Shown here: piece after piece, positions 40,715 to 55,752 of the stretch
Layout: each line of letters opens with the position of its first letter
Position numbering within the stretch: the first letter of the stretch is position 1
Translations under genes and position numbers: made by a program
Assembly (NCBI RefSeq): GCF_003594935.2
Contig: NZ_CP043342.1
Span: 1,736,001-1,800,000 of the forward strand
DNA: 64,000 bases
Direction of reading: 5' to 3'
Origin: Enterobacter huaxiensis
GTDB taxonomy: Bacteria > Pseudomonadota > Gammaproteobacteria > Enterobacterales > Enterobacteriaceae
Notes under the pieces: generated by a model
Told to the model about the DNA's origin: nothing
The model's database searches: none
What the model saw: the letters and a program-made list of their open reading frames with translations, nothing else

Positions 40715-40721
<7 letters not shown>
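40110..40721 (-). CDS. hisI: Bifunctional phosphoribosyl-AMP cyclohydrolase / phosphoribosyl-ATP pyrophosphatase
   Basis: Catalyses steps 2 and 3 of histidine biosynthesis. The 203-residue protein has the HisI domain first ([10 protein letters not shown], then [18 protein letters not shown] and the zinc-site [11 protein letters not shown]) and the HisE domain second ([12 protein letters not shown]). The start at 40721 ([14 protein letters not shown]) is the usual one; the longer open frame to 40895 lies within hisF. It is the last gene of the his operon and overlaps the hisF 3' end by 7 bp. Confidence 0.96.
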
Positions 40722-46226
<5,505 letters not shown>

Positions 46227-46231
46227 GGCCG

Positions 46232-47131
46232 TTACTCCATCATCTTCTCAATTGGCAGCACCAGAATGGAGCTTGCACCCAGCGCCTTCAGTTTTTCCAT
46301 GGTTTCCCAGAACAGGGTTTCGCTGCTCACCATGTGCATCGCCACGCGCTGCTGATCGCCTGCCAGCGGCAGAATAGTCGGGCGCTCGGCGCCGGGCAGC
46401 AGGGCAATGACTTCATCCAGACGCTCGGTAGGGGCGTGCATCATGATGTATTTGGATTCGCGCGCCTGAATAACGCCCTGAATACGGGTCAGCAGTCTGT
46501 CGATGAGCTGCTGTTTAGCATCGTCCATGTCGCCATCGCGCTGGATGAGGCACGCTTTAGAGCGGTAAATCACTTCCACTTCGCGCAGGCCGTTCGCTTC
46601 CAGCGTCGCGCCGGTGGAGACGAGGTCACAGATAGCGTCAGCCAGACCCGCGCGCGGGGCCACTTCAACAGAGCCGTTCAGCAGGCAGGATTTAAACTGC
46701 ACGCCCTTTTGATCGAGGTAACGTTTCAACAGGTGAGGGTAGGAGGTGGCAATGCGCTTGCCATTCAGCGCCGCCGGGCCGTCCCAGGCTTCGTCTGCAG
46801 GGGTGGCCAGCGACAGGCGGCAGCCGCCGAAGTCCAGGCGACGCAGGGTAAAGTAGCGCGGGTCTTCGCCCTGAGCACGACGGGTCAGCAGCTCTTCTTC
46901 CAGTACGTTTTCGCCGATGATGCCAAGGTCAACGACGCCGTCCATCACCAGGCCCGGAATATCGTCATCACGTACGCGCAGAATATCGATAGGCATATTT
47001 TCAGCCAGGGCGATCAGGCGCTGGGTGTGCAGGTTGATTTTAATCCCGCAGCGGGCGAGCAGTTCGCGTGAATCGTCACTCAAACGGCCTGATTTTTGAA
47101 TAGCTATGCGTAAACGTGAGTTATCTAACAT
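46232..47131 (-). CDS. hisG: ATP phosphoribosyltransferase HisG (long form)
   Basis: First and feedback-inhibited enzyme of histidine synthesis. The 299-residue long-form protein begins [18 protein letters not shown]. It has the PRPP-binding motif [14 protein letters not shown] and the C-terminal ACT-like domain that binds histidine. The open frame reaches 47260 but includes the attenuator; MLDNSRL at 47131 follows GAGGAACACAG. Expression is controlled by the leader peptide and attenuator upstream. Confidence 0.97.
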   Translation of the reverse strand: MLDNSRLRIAIQKSGRLSDDSRELLARCGIKINLHTQRLIALAENMPIDILRVRDDDIPGLVMDGVVDLGIIGENVLEEELLTRRAQGEDPRYFTLRRLDFGGCRLSLATPADEAWDGPAALNGKRIATSYPHLLKRYLDQKGVQFKSCLLNGSVEVAPRAGLADAICDLVSTGATLEANGLREVEVIYRSKACLIQRDGDMDDAKQQLIDRLLTRIQGVIQARESKYIMMHAPTERLDEVIALLPGAERPTILPLAGDQQRVAMHMVSSETLFWETMEKLKALGASSILVLPIEKMME

Positions 47132-47175
47132 TCTGTGTTCCTCGTTAACCTGTTTTAATCTGTCTGAATGCGGTC

Positions 47176-47212
47176 CAAAAAAAAGCCCCCGGAAGATGAT
47201 CTTCCGGGGGCT
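47176..47212 (-). terminator. His operon attenuator
   Basis: On the minus strand agcccccggaagatcatcttccgggggct is followed by a run of Ts, a strong intrinsic terminator 60-odd bp downstream of the hisL stop and upstream of hisG. The alternative pairing with upstream leader sequence (cttccag/ctggaag repeats at 47229-47260) is the expected antiterminator. Confidence 0.9.
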
Positions 47213-47275
47213 TTCTCTTGCGTTCTCGCACCACTGGAAGATCCAAACGTCTTCCAGCACACATCGCCTGAAAGA

Positions 47276-47326
47276 CTAGTCAGGATGATGGTGATGATGG
47301 TGGTTTTTAAATGGAACGCGTGTCAT
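47276..47326 (-). CDS. hisL: His operon leader peptide
   Basis: Sixteen-residue leader MTRVPFKNHHHHHHPD, too short for ordinary ORF calling, read on the minus strand immediately upstream of the attenuator. Six consecutive histidine codons make ribosome stalling sensitive to charged tRNA-His, so low histidine favours the antiterminator and expression of hisG-hisI. E. coli has seven histidines; here the first is an Asn codon (AAC in place of CAC). Confidence 0.95.
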   Translation of the reverse strand: MTRVPFKNHHHHHHPD

Positions 47327-47365
47327 ATAAATTCTCGTTGAATGCTTATGCATCTGATGTCTTTT

Positions 47366-47395
47366 AACCTAAACCACTTACACAACAGATTGCAA
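47366..47395 (-). promoter_or_regulatory. his operon promoter
   Basis: On the minus strand TTGCAA (47395-47390) and TAGGTT (47371-47366) are separated by 18 bp and sit 40 bp upstream of hisL. TAGGTT is the -10 form I recall for the enteric his promoter. Confidence 0.7.
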
Positions 47396-47501
47396 GGGCT
47401 TTTTGTGATCATTAATTCATTTCATATTCATGCTATGAATTGTGTGTTCTGTCGGGCTGGCGTAGCCTTAATACAGACGAGTAAGAGTCAGGAGAATGTG
47501 C

Positions 47502-48326
47502 ATGAAAAAGGTCGCGATTGTCGGTTTAGGATGGTTAGGAATGCCGCTGGCGATGTCATTAGCCGCGAAAGGCTGGCAGGTGACCGGGAGCAAAACCACG
47601 GTGGACGGAGTGGAAGCGGCGCGCATGTGCGGGATTGAGGGCGTTGAGCTGCGCCTCGAACCTGAGCTGGTGTGCGATGCTGACGACCTCGATGCGCTAA
47701 TGGACGTTGATGCCCTGGTGATTACCTTACCCGCGCGCCGCAGTGGACCGGGCGAGACGTTTTACCTGCAGGCCATGCAGGAGATTGTCGACAGCGCGCT
47801 GGCACACCATATCCCGCGGATTATTTTCACCAGCTCGACCTCGGTCTACGGCAACGTGGACGGGACGGTAAAGGAAAACAGCGAACGCCTTCCGGTCACC
47901 GCCAGCGGCCGGGTGCTGAAAGATCTGGAGGACTGGCTGCACAACCTGCCGGGCACTCAGGTGGATATTGTGCGTCTGGCCGGGCTGGTTGGGCCGGGGC
48001 GTCACCCCGGACGTTTCTTTGCCGGGAAATCTGCCCCGGATGGCCAACATGGCGTCAATCTTGTCCATCTGGATGATGTTGTTAGCGCAATTGAGCTGCT
48101 GCTGCAGGCTCCGAAGGGAGGGCACATCTATAATATATGTGCGCCTTCCCATCCGTCGCGAAATGTCTTCTATCCGTTGATGGCGCGCCAGCTCGGCCTG
48201 GCTCCGCCGGTATTCGCTGATGCTCAGGGGGCAGGCAAAGGCAAAATCATTGATGGCAATCGCATTTGCCATGAACTGGGATTTGAGTATCAGTATCCCG
48301 ACCCGCTGGTCATGCCCATGGATTAA
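47502..48326 (+). CDS. yeeZ: NAD(P)-binding SDR-like protein YeeZ
   Basis: Atypical short-chain dehydrogenase family protein of 274 residues, function not established. The N terminus KKVAIVGLGWLGMPLA has a GxGxxG Rossmann loop, and FTSSTSVYG resembles the SDR active-site strand, but no clear YxxxK follows. The start at 47502 (MKKVAIV) has GGAG seven bases upstream; the ATG at 47496 is too close to that site. It is divergent from the his operon and lies just before yeeY. Confidence 0.92.
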   Translation: MKKVAIVGLGWLGMPLAMSLAAKGWQVTGSKTTVDGVEAARMCGIEGVELRLEPELVCDADDLDALMDVDALVITLPARRSGPGETFYLQAMQEIVDSALAHHIPRIIFTSSTSVYGNVDGTVKENSERLPVTASGRVLKDLEDWLHNLPGTQVDIVRLAGLVGPGRHPGRFFAGKSAPDGQHGVNLVHLDDVVSAIELLLQAPKGGHIYNICAPSHPSRNVFYPLMARQLGLAPPVFADAQGAGKGKIIDGNRICHELGFEYQYPDPLVMPMD

Positions 48327-48367
48327 CGCCATCAGCGGACACGATCGCGCACTGCGAGGGGGCGAAG

Positions 48368-49297
48368 ATGAAACCGCTGCTGGATGTTCTGATTATCCTG
48401 GACGCGCTGGAAAAAGAGGGGAGCTTCGCCGCGGCCTCCGCGAAGCTCTACAAAACGCCTTCTGCGCTCAGCTATACCGTTCACAAGCTGGAGAGCGATC
48501 TCAACATTCAGCTTCTCGATCGTTCCGGCCACCGCGCGCGCTTCACCCGCACCGGGCAGATGCTGCTGGAAAAAGGGCGTGAGGTGCTTCACACCGTTCG
48601 CGAACTTGAGAAGCAGGCCGTAAAACTTCATCAGGGATGGGAAAACGAGCTGATTATTGGGGTGGATGATACCTTTCCCTTTTCGCTGCTGGCCCCCCTT
48701 ATAGAGTCGTTTTATCAGCGCCACAGCGTGACGCGGCTGATTTTTATCAACGGCGTGCTGGGTGGGTCGTGGGATGCTCTGACGCAGGGCAGGGCGGACA
48801 TTATTGTCGGGGCGCTGCATGAGCCGCCCCAGCTCAGTGATTACGGTTTCGCGCGCCTGGGCGTGCTGGAACAGGTTTTTGCCGTCGCGCCGCATCATCC
48901 GCTGGCAAACGAGCCGGAGCCTTTAAATCGACGGGTGATAAAAGGGCACCGCGCCATTGTCGTCGGAGACAGCTCCCGTCCGGAATGCGCCGTCTCTTCG
49001 CAGCTGCTCGATGAACAGGAAGCAATCACCGTTTTTGATTTTAAAACCAAGCTGGAGCTGCAAATCAGCGGGCTGGGATGCGGTTATCTTCCCCGCTATT
49101 TAGCCCAGCGTTTTATTGAAAGCGGCGCGCTGGTTGAGAAGCAGGTAATGTCACAAAACTGTAATGAACCGGTATGGGTTGGCTGGAACGAACAAACCGC
49201 CGGGCTTGCCAGCGCGTGGTGGCGGGATGAAATTTTAGCAAATAGTGCTATCGCCGCTGTTTACACTCAGGCGGATGTCGGTAAATCAACCGGTTAG
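48368..49297 (+). CDS. yeeY: LysR-family transcriptional regulator YeeY
   Basis: LysR-type regulator of 309 residues. The N-terminal helix-turn-helix is EGSFAAASAKLYKTPSALSYTVHKLE, followed by the linker helix and an effector-binding domain. Its target is unknown; the neighbouring plaP, transcribed in the same direction 273 bp downstream, is an obvious candidate but this is inference. It begins 41 bp after yeeZ. Confidence 0.93.
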   Translation: MKPLLDVLIILDALEKEGSFAAASAKLYKTPSALSYTVHKLESDLNIQLLDRSGHRARFTRTGQMLLEKGREVLHTVRELEKQAVKLHQGWENELIIGVDDTFPFSLLAPLIESFYQRHSVTRLIFINGVLGGSWDALTQGRADIIVGALHEPPQLSDYGFARLGVLEQVFAVAPHHPLANEPEPLNRRVIKGHRAIVVGDSSRPECAVSSQLLDEQEAITVFDFKTKLELQISGLGCGYLPRYLAQRFIESGALVEKQVMSQNCNEPVWVGWNEQTAGLASAWWRDEILANSAIAAVYTQADVGKSTG

Positions 49298-49570
49298 TGA
49301 AATTAATTTATTGATGGCTTTCTCAATCTATTGCCTTTTGTATCAGGAATAGGGCAAAATGCCGCCGCTGCAAACAAATGAATAATCGACGATATAAAAG
49401 GCGTCGGTTATTTTTTTTTGCATGTACGAAACGAAACTAAAAATCCAAGAGGCCGGGCTTCGTACCGGATAGATATTTACTAAAATCCGACAGTTGTTGT
49501 CGCTGAGGAAGACTGAAAATGGGGCAATATTTCGCTTACGTGGCGGTTATCACCGTAAAGGAGATTAACC

Positions 49571-50929
49571 ATGTCGCATAACGCAACTCCAAAAACCTCT
49601 CGCGTGGAATTACGTAAAACGCTTACGTTGATTCCGGTTGTCATGATGGGCCTGGCCTATATGCAACCGATGACGCTGTTCGATACATTCGGTATCGTAT
49701 CAGGCCTCACTGACGGTCACGTTGCAACGGCGTACGCCTTTGCGCTGGTCGCTATCCTCTTTACAGCGCTGAGCTACGGTAAACTGGTTCGTCGTTTCCC
49801 GTCTGCAGGCTCTGCCTACACCTATGCTCAGAAATCTATTAGCCCTGCGGTTGGCTTTATGGTGGGCTGGTCATCTCTGCTGGACTACCTGTTCATGCCG
49901 ATGATCAACATTCTGCTGGCAAAAATTTACTTCGAAGCGCTGGTGCCTTCTGTACCATCGTGGATCTTTGTTGTGGCGCTGGTGGCCTTTATGACCATCT
50001 CTAACCTGCGCAGCATCAAGACGGTTGCTAACTTCAACACCCTGATTGTTATCCTGCAGATGGGTATTGTTTCCGTTATTGTTGGCCTGATCATTTACGG
50101 CGTGATGCACGGTGAAGGCGCGGGTACGCTGACCAGCACCCGTCCGTTCTGGTCCGAAGGCGCGCACGTTGTGCCGATGATCACCGGTGCGACTATCCTG
50201 TGCTTCTCGTTCCTGGGCTTCGACGGCATCTCTTCTCTGTCTGAAGAGACCAAAGACGCCGAGCGCGTGATCCCGAAAGCGATTTTCCTGACCGCGCTGA
50301 TTGGCGGCCTGATCTTTATCGGTGCCTCCTACTTCCTGCAGCTGTACTTCCCGGACATCTCTCGCTTTAAAGATCCGGACGCGTCTCAGCCTGAAATCAT
50401 GCTGTACGTTGCGGGTAAAACCTTCCAGTGGGGCGTGCTGATCTTCTCCAGCGTGACCGTTCTGGCTTCCGGCATGGCGGCGCACGCGGGCGTTTCTCGC
50501 CTGATGTACGTGATGGGCCGTGACGGCGTGTTCCCGACCCGCTTCTTCGGCTACGTTCATCCGAAATGGCGTACTCCGGCGTGGAACGTGCTGCTGGTAG
50601 GCGCCATTGCGCTGCTGGCGATTAAATTCGACCTGGTAACGGCAACCGCGCTGATTAACTTCGGTGCGCTGGTGGCGTTTACCTTCGTTAACCTCTCGGT
50701 GATCTCTCAGTTCTGGATCCGCGAGAAGCGCAACAAGACGCTGAAAGACCACTTCAACTATCTGGTGCTGCCAGTGTGCGGTGCCCTGACGGTGGGCGCG
50801 CTGTGGATTAACCTGGAAGAGAGCTCTATGGTTCTGGGTCTGATCTGGGGTGCTATCGGTCTGATTTACCTGGCTTGCGTAACCAAAAGCTTCCGCAACC
50901 CGGTTCCTCAGTACGAAGACGTCGCGTAA
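49571..50929 (+). CDS. plaP: Putrescine importer PlaP (YeeF), APC family
   Basis: Amino acid-polyamine-organocation family permease of 452 residues with about 12 hydrophobic helices. The protein is nearly identical along its length to what is known as YeeF/PlaP, a low-affinity proton-coupled putrescine importer in E. coli. [25 protein letters not shown] is the APC motif after helix 6. An AAGGAG ribosome binding site precedes the ATG. The 273-bp upstream region contains no gene and probably holds its promoter. Confidence 0.93.
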   Translation: MSHNATPKTSRVELRKTLTLIPVVMMGLAYMQPMTLFDTFGIVSGLTDGHVATAYAFALVAILFTALSYGKLVRRFPSAGSAYTYAQKSISPAVGFMVGWSSLLDYLFMPMINILLAKIYFEALVPSVPSWIFVVALVAFMTISNLRSIKTVANFNTLIVILQMGIVSVIVGLIIYGVMHGEGAGTLTSTRPFWSEGAHVVPMITGATILCFSFLGFDGISSLSEETKDAERVIPKAIFLTALIGGLIFIGASYFLQLYFPDISRFKDPDASQPEIMLYVAGKTFQWGVLIFSSVTVLASGMAAHAGVSRLMYVMGRDGVFPTRFFGYVHPKWRTPAWNVLLVGAIALLAIKFDLVTATALINFGALVAFTFVNLSVISQFWIREKRNKTLKDHFNYLVLPVCGALTVGALWINLEESSMVLGLIWGAIGLIYLACVTKSFRNPVPQYEDVA

Positions 50930-50935
50930 TATCAA

Positions 50936-50963
50936 GTCGGGTGGCGGCTACGCCTTACCCGAC
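50936..50963. repeat. REP-like palindrome after plaP
   Basis: gtcgggtggcggctacgccttacccgac is a REP unit with GTCGGGT/ACCCGAC arms, located 6 bp after the plaP stop. Confidence 0.75.
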
Positions 50964-51000
50964 CTACAAAACCCGTAAGCCCGCGCCTGCGGGCAAAAAA

Positions 51001-51029
51001 AAGCCGGAGACATCGCCTCCGGCTTTTTT
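51001..51029. terminator. Bidirectional terminator between plaP and sbcB
   Basis: aagccggagacatcgcctccggctttttt is preceded by an A-run and followed by a T-run, between two convergent genes. A smaller hairpin (cccgcgcctgcggg) lies just upstream. Confidence 0.88.
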
Positions 51030-51040
51030 GTACCCATCAC

Positions 51041-52477
51041 TCAGACAATTTCTTGCGCGTACTGGAACAGGGATTTCAACAGCGCCTGTTTCTCAGCATT
51101 CCCTTCATACTGGCCGTAGAGCATTTCCAGCTCCTGGGCATAGCTGCTAAGGAACTCTGGCGTAAAGACGTTACGACGATGCTGCAGCCAGCGCTCCTGC
51201 TCTGCTTCGTCCAGCGTGCCGGGATAGTTTCGCGCACGATAGTTAAATATCAATTTGTCGATGCGTTTATCCACGAAGGTGATATCCAGCGCCGGCAGGT
51301 TACGCGGCTCGGTTTGAAGAACGATGTTCATGGCCGCGCGGTCGGCATCGCTGAAAAAGCCGTTATAGAGCTGCGCATCGACATTTTCAGACGGCACAAA
51401 CGGCTCGGCTTCGGCAAAGATAGCCACGACTTTCTCGCGCACCTGCGGGTGGTCGCGCAGCACCTTCAGATTATCCAGACAGTGCTGTCGGTTAATGCCG
51501 AGCCTGTCGGCATCTTCAGGACGCAGCGTGTTGGCCTGCGCCAGCACCGGGCATTTGTTGATATGCACCAGTTTGACCGGCACGGCGGGCAGGTCACCGA
51601 GTTCATTTTTTGGGGTATAGAGCCGCTCGCGCAGCGTATCGCTGTCGAGCTCCAGCAGCGGCGATATATCACCGGCGAGATCGACCATAATCACCGCGTT
51701 ACGGTTATCGGGATGCCAGGCGAGCGGGGCGACCCAGCTGGTATTGCCGCGCCATGCGCCGAACATGCCGGAGATATGCACCAGCGGTTTCATCTGCGGC
51801 ACGTCGATCAGGGTCGTCAGCTTCTGCTTGCTGCGGTGGCCCAGCAGGTACTCAAACAGGCGCGGCTGCGCCGTTTTGACCAGCTTCGCCATGGCGATAG
51901 TGGCGTAGACGTCCGCCATTGCGTCGTGGGCATTGCTGTGTTCGATGCCGTTTGCGCGCGTCAGGTGTTCCAGCCTGAAGCTCGTCAGCCCTTCCTCATT
52001 TTCCGGCCAGCTAATGCCCTCAGGGCGCAGCGCATAGCAGGCGCGCATGATGTCGAGTAAATCCCAGCGCGAGTTACGGTTCTGCCAGCTCCAGGCATAG
52101 GGATCGTAGAAGTTGCGGTAGAAGATATTACGCGTCACTTCATCGTCAAAACGGATGTTGTTGTAACCCACCACGCAGGTATTGGGAACGGTGAAGAGAT
52201 CGTGGATACGGCGGGCGAACTCTGCCTCGTTAACCCCTTTGTCCCGCGCTTCCTGAGGGGTAATGCCCGTTACCATCACCGCGACGGGCTGCGGCAGATA
52301 GTCATCGGCGGGTTTGCAGTAAAACACCTCCGGTTCGCCAATGATGTTGAAGTCTTCATCGGTACGGATGGCGGCGAACTGCGCCGGTCGGTCCAGCGCC
52401 GGGTGGGTGCCAAAGGTTTCGTAATCGTGGAATAAAAATGTGGGACGCGCGGCAGAATCAGACACCAGTAATACCAT
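51041..52477 (-). CDS. sbcB: Exodeoxyribonuclease I
   Basis: 3'-to-5' single-strand DNA exonuclease used in recombination and mismatch repair. The 478-residue protein has the DEDDh exonuclease core beginning FLFHDYETFGTHP (Asp18, Glu20 in this numbering), then VGYNNIRFDDEVTRNIFYRN and EHSNAHDAMADVYATIAMAK with the catalytic His/Asp. The frame is open to 52567; the ATG at 52477 (MVLLVSDS) gives a length close to the E. coli 475. A GTG four codons inside is a possible alternative. Confidence 0.95.
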   Translation of the reverse strand: MVLLVSDSAARPTFLFHDYETFGTHPALDRPAQFAAIRTDEDFNIIGEPEVFYCKPADDYLPQPVAVMVTGITPQEARDKGVNEAEFARRIHDLFTVPNTCVVGYNNIRFDDEVTRNIFYRNFYDPYAWSWQNRNSRWDLLDIMRACYALRPEGISWPENEEGLTSFRLEHLTRANGIEHSNAHDAMADVYATIAMAKLVKTAQPRLFEYLLGHRSKQKLTTLIDVPQMKPLVHISGMFGAWRGNTSWVAPLAWHPDNRNAVIMVDLAGDISPLLELDSDTLRERLYTPKNELGDLPAVPVKLVHINKCPVLAQANTLRPEDADRLGINRQHCLDNLKVLRDHPQVREKVVAIFAEAEPFVPSENVDAQLYNGFFSDADRAAMNIVLQTEPRNLPALDITFVDKRIDKLIFNYRARNYPGTLDEAEQERWLQHRRNVFTPEFLSSYAQELEMLYGQYEGNAEKQALLKSLFQYAQEIV

Positions 52478-52675
52478 CCTGTTAAAAAATGACGTCTCTA
52501 TGGTAAACGATCGTGAGGGGCAGGCCGAATAAAAAGCGCCGGGAGGGATGAAATTTGCGAGGCGCATTCAGAGAAAAACCGGCGCGCTGTCACATTTTTT
52601 TGCAATTAAGGCAGGTAACGACATCAGAACTCCCGTAAAAAGGTCAACGATTTTTAATGACCTGAGGATATACCG

Positions 52676-53842
52676 TTGAAACGCCGTCTGTTTATTGCTG
52701 TTTCTTTACTCGCTTCGAGTATTTCATCCGCGCTGGCTGCTGACCCGTTGGATTTTTCCCCGCAGCCGCCGGCCATCCAGGCGGGCTCCTGGGTGCTAAT
52801 GGATTACACCACGGGTCAGATCTTAACGGCGGGCAACGAACATCAACAGCGCAATCCGGCGAGCCTCACCAAGCTGATGACGGGCTACGTGGTTGACCGC
52901 GCCATCGACAGCCACCGAATTACGCCCGATGACATCGTTACCGTAGGCCGCGACGCGTGGGCCAAAGGCAACCCGGTTTTTGACGGATCTTCCCTGATGT
53001 TCCTGAAGGCGGGCGATCGCGTCTCTGTGCGAGACCTGAGCCGCGGCCTGATTGTTGACTCCGGCAACGACGCCTGCGTAGCGCTGGCCGATCACGTTGC
53101 GGGCGGTCAGCCGCAGTTCGTGAATATGATGAATGACTACGTGCAAAAATTGCACCTGCGCGATACCCACTTCGAAACGGTGCACGGGCTGGATGCGCCG
53201 GGACAACACAGCTCCGCCTACGATCTGGCCGTGCTTTCCCGTGCCATCATTCACGGCGAGCCTGAGTTCTACCATATGTACAGTGAGAAAAGCCTGACGT
53301 GGAACGGAATCACCCAGCAAAACCGTAACGGCCTGCTGTGGGATAAAACCATGAACGTGGACGGGCTTAAAACGGGGCACACCTCCGGGGCGGGCTTTAA
53401 CCTGATTGCCTCCGCGGTGGACGGCCAGCGTCGGCTGATTGCGGTAGTGATGGGAGCCGATAGCCCGAAAGGGCGTGAAGATCAGGCCCGCAAGCTGCTG
53501 CACTGGGGACAGCAAAACTTCGATACGGTGCAGATCCTTCACAACGGTAAAAAAGTGGGAACCGAACGTATCTGGTACGGCGATAAAGAGCAGATCGAAT
53601 TAGGAACGGATCAGGACTTCTGGCTGGCCTTACCAAAAGCAGAAGTGCCGAACATTAAGGCCAAATACGTGCTGGATAAAAAAGAGCTGGAAGCGCCGAT
53701 TGCTGCCCACCAGCGGGTAGGCGAAATTCAGCTGTATGACCGCGACAAGGTGGTGGCCCACTGGCCGCTGGTTACCCTTGAAAGCGTTGATAAGGGCGGC
53801 CTTTTCTCCCGACTCGGTGATTATCTGCACCATAAACTCTAA
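52676..53842 (+). CDS. dacD: D-alanyl-D-alanine carboxypeptidase DacD (PBP6b)
   Basis: Periplasmic low-molecular-weight penicillin-binding protein that trims pentapeptide side chains. The 388-residue precursor has a signal peptide ending near SALA|ADP, the catalytic Ser63-x-x-Lys66 in ASLTKLM, the SGN motif at 129-131 and a KTG motif in DGLKTGHTSG. The C-terminal amphipathic helix (LFSRLGDYLHHKL) anchors such enzymes to the membrane. The start codon is TTG (52676) with CTGAGGATA upstream. It is divergent from sbcB. Confidence 0.94.
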   Translation: MKRRLFIAVSLLASSISSALAADPLDFSPQPPAIQAGSWVLMDYTTGQILTAGNEHQQRNPASLTKLMTGYVVDRAIDSHRITPDDIVTVGRDAWAKGNPVFDGSSLMFLKAGDRVSVRDLSRGLIVDSGNDACVALADHVAGGQPQFVNMMNDYVQKLHLRDTHFETVHGLDAPGQHSSAYDLAVLSRAIIHGEPEFYHMYSEKSLTWNGITQQNRNGLLWDKTMNVDGLKTGHTSGAGFNLIASAVDGQRRLIAVVMGADSPKGREDQARKLLHWGQQNFDTVQILHNGKKVGTERIWYGDKEQIELGTDQDFWLALPKAEVPNIKAKYVLDKKELEAPIAAHQRVGEIQLYDRDKVVAHWPLVTLESVDKGGLFSRLGDYLHHKL

Positions 53843-53899
53843 CCTTTTGGGGCAGACTGGCGGGGCTGCGAGTCTGCTCACATAATAAACACTCCTCGT

Positions 53900-53929
53900 T
53901 TGCTGATAATATGCAATCCACTTTATAGT
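53900..53929 (+). promoter_or_regulatory. Candidate sbmC promoter
   Basis: TTGCTG (53900-53905) and TATAGT (53924-53929) are 18 bp apart and the -10 overlaps the LexA-like box, as expected for a repressed SOS promoter. Confidence 0.55.
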
Positions 53930-53945
53930 GTATAAATACACAGTA
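53926..53945 (+). promoter_or_regulatory. LexA (SOS) box upstream of sbmC
   Basis: tagtgtataaatacacagta matches the LexA consensus tactgtatatatatacagta at 17 of 20 positions, deviating from the ideal CTGT half only at its first base. It ends 15 bp before the sbmC ATG. SOS control of sbmC is known in E. coli. Confidence 0.8.
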
Positions 53946-53960
53946 ATAAACGGAGGCAGC

Positions 53961-54434
53961 ATGGACTACAGCATCAAGCAGCAACAGAAACGTAAAATCG
54001 CTGGCTTTCACCTCGTGGGGCCGTGGGAAAAAACGGTTAAGCAGGGTTTTGAACAGCTGGTCATGTGGGTCGATGGACGTCACATTCAGCCGCTGGAATG
54101 GGTGGCGGTCTACTACGATAACCCGGATGAAGTCCCGGCGGAGAAATTGCGCTGCGATACGGCAGTCACCGTTCCTGATGATTTTATCATCCCCGACAAT
54201 AGCGAAGGGGTGATGATGACCGAAATTGCCGCCGGTGATTATGCCGTAGCGACAGCGCGCGTCGAAAATCATGACTTTGCCACGCCGTGGTACCAGTTCT
54301 TCAACTCCCTCCTGCAGGACAACAAATACCAGATGGCCCCCAAACCCTGCTTCGAGCGCTATCTCAACGATGGCAACGCGGAGGGCTACTGGGATATTGA
54401 AATGTATATCGCGGTAGAGCACAAAGCGGGTTAA
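53961..54434 (+). CDS. sbmC: DNA gyrase inhibitory protein SbmC (GyrI)
   Basis: Small protein of 157 residues with the GyrI-like effector-binding fold; the E. coli protein inhibits gyrase and protects cells from microcin B17 and quinolones. Recognisable stretches are [32 protein letters not shown] and [12 protein letters not shown]. The ATG at 53961 has GGAGG seven bases upstream; the frame open from 53928 crosses the LexA box and is not used. Confidence 0.94.
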   Translation: MDYSIKQQQKRKIAGFHLVGPWEKTVKQGFEQLVMWVDGRHIQPLEWVAVYYDNPDEVPAEKLRCDTAVTVPDDFIIPDNSEGVMMTEIAAGDYAVATARVENHDFATPWYQFFNSLLQDNKYQMAPKPCFERYLNDGNAEGYWDIEMYIAVEHKAG

Positions 54435-54525
54435 CCCTGTTAATGGTAGGTTTTTCAGCCGGGAACGATCCACCCGGCTGAAAACACAGTACAATTGTGG
54501 TTTGCCGTGTAGCTGGAGAGCGGGT

Positions 54526-55584
54526 GTGCGTCCCGACAAATCATTAACGCCGTTTGAAATTCGGCTGTATAAACATTACCGCGTGGTGCACGGGTGCCGC
54601 ATTGCGCTGGCCTTTATTCTGACGTTTATCCTGGTGCGCCTGCTGGAAATCCCTGAAGGGACGTGGCCGCTGATCACGCTGGTGGTCATCATGGGGCCGA
54701 TTTCGTTCTGGGGTAACGTTGTGCCGCGCGCCTTCGAGCGTATTGGCGGCACGGTTTTGGGCTCTGCATTAGGCCTGATTGCCCTGAAGCTGGAGCTGAT
54801 CTCCTTCCCGGTGATGCTGCTGTGGTGCGCTGCGGCTATGTTCCTCTGCGGCTGGCTGGCGCTGGGGAAAAAGCCGTATCAGGCGCTGCTGATTGGCATC
54901 ACGCTCGCGGTGGTGGTCGGCGCCCCGGCGGGCGACATGACGACCGCGCTGTGGCGAAGCGGTGATGTCATTCTTGGCTCATTGCTGGCAATGCTCTTCA
55001 CCGGTATCTGGCCGCAGCGCGCGTTTCTGCACTGGCGCATTCAGATGGCGAACTACGTTACCGCGTTTAACCGGGTCTACCAGGCCGGATTTTCTCCTAA
55101 CCTGGTTGAACGCCCGCGGCTGGAAAAGCATCTGCAGAAAATCCTTAATGACGTCGTCAAAATGCGCGGCCTGATTACGCCAGCCAGCAAAGAGACCCAT
55201 ATCCAGAAATCGATTTTTGAAGCCATTCAGACGGTGAGCCGAAATCTTGTTTGCATGCTTGAGCTGCAGATTAATGCCCACTGGGCGTCTCGCCCCAGCC
55301 ATCTGCTGATGCTTAACGCGCACACGCTGAAAGAGACGCAGCAGATGACGCAGCAAACGCTGCTGACCATCGCCCACGCGCTGTATGAGGGTAACCCGCA
55401 GCCTATACTGGCGAACAGCGAACGTCTGACGGAGATTGTCGCGGAGCTGAAACAGCTGATGAACGAGCGGCAGGGCGATAACGTGGCGGAAACGCCGATC
55501 CACGGTTACGTCTGGCTAAGTATGGAGCTGGCGCGGCAGCTAGAGCTGTTGTCGCACCTTATTTGCCGCGCGCTGCGCAAATAA
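54526..55584 (+). CDS. yeeA: Inner-membrane transporter-like protein YeeA (FUSC/aromatic acid exporter family)
   Basis: Integral membrane protein of 352 residues with about six helices in the N-terminal half (IALAFILTFILVRLL through DVILGSLLAMLFTGIWP) and a cytoplasmic helical half. It belongs to the FUSC/DUF family with YccS and AaeB-like pumps; substrate unknown. The start is a GTG at 54526 (MRPDKSLTPFEIRLY) preceded by GGAGAG, matching the E. coli length. A perfect hairpin without T-tract lies upstream at about 54457-54481. Confidence 0.92.
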   Translation: MRPDKSLTPFEIRLYKHYRVVHGCRIALAFILTFILVRLLEIPEGTWPLITLVVIMGPISFWGNVVPRAFERIGGTVLGSALGLIALKLELISFPVMLLWCAAAMFLCGWLALGKKPYQALLIGITLAVVVGAPAGDMTTALWRSGDVILGSLLAMLFTGIWPQRAFLHWRIQMANYVTAFNRVYQAGFSPNLVERPRLEKHLQKILNDVVKMRGLITPASKETHIQKSIFEAIQTVSRNLVCMLELQINAHWASRPSHLLMLNAHTLKETQQMTQQTLLTIAHALYEGNPQPILANSERLTEIVAELKQLMNERQGDNVAETPIHGYVWLSMELARQLELLSHLICRALRK

Positions 55585-55586
55585 AA

Positions 55587-55615
55587 AGCAGCCATCTCCT
55601 TATGTGACGGCTGCT
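55587..55615 (-). terminator. Hairpin after yeeA, terminator-like on the minus strand
   Basis: agcagcc and ggctgct arms pair around a 15-base loop; on the minus strand the hairpin is followed by TTTTTATTT. On the plus strand the T-tract is poor, so how well it ends yeeA is uncertain. Confidence 0.45.
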
Positions 55616-55752
55616 GCTTCGATTCAGCAGCAATTGGGGTTATGATAGCGTCAAACGATATACTCATTGTCATTCGCGACCGCTGTCAGTAAGGTTATTG
55701 TTACAACGGTTGCTTTAACGAATCCGAATCTCACATTATCAGGGGTGTAAAA

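Noticed and set aside
53852..53878. Hairpin gcagact/agtctgc after dacD
   Set aside because: No T-tract follows, so evidence for termination is insufficient.
54457..54481. Perfect hairpin cagccggg/cccggctg between sbmC and yeeA
   Set aside because: No T-tract on either strand in the right place, so not called a terminator; it may be a leader structure of yeeA.
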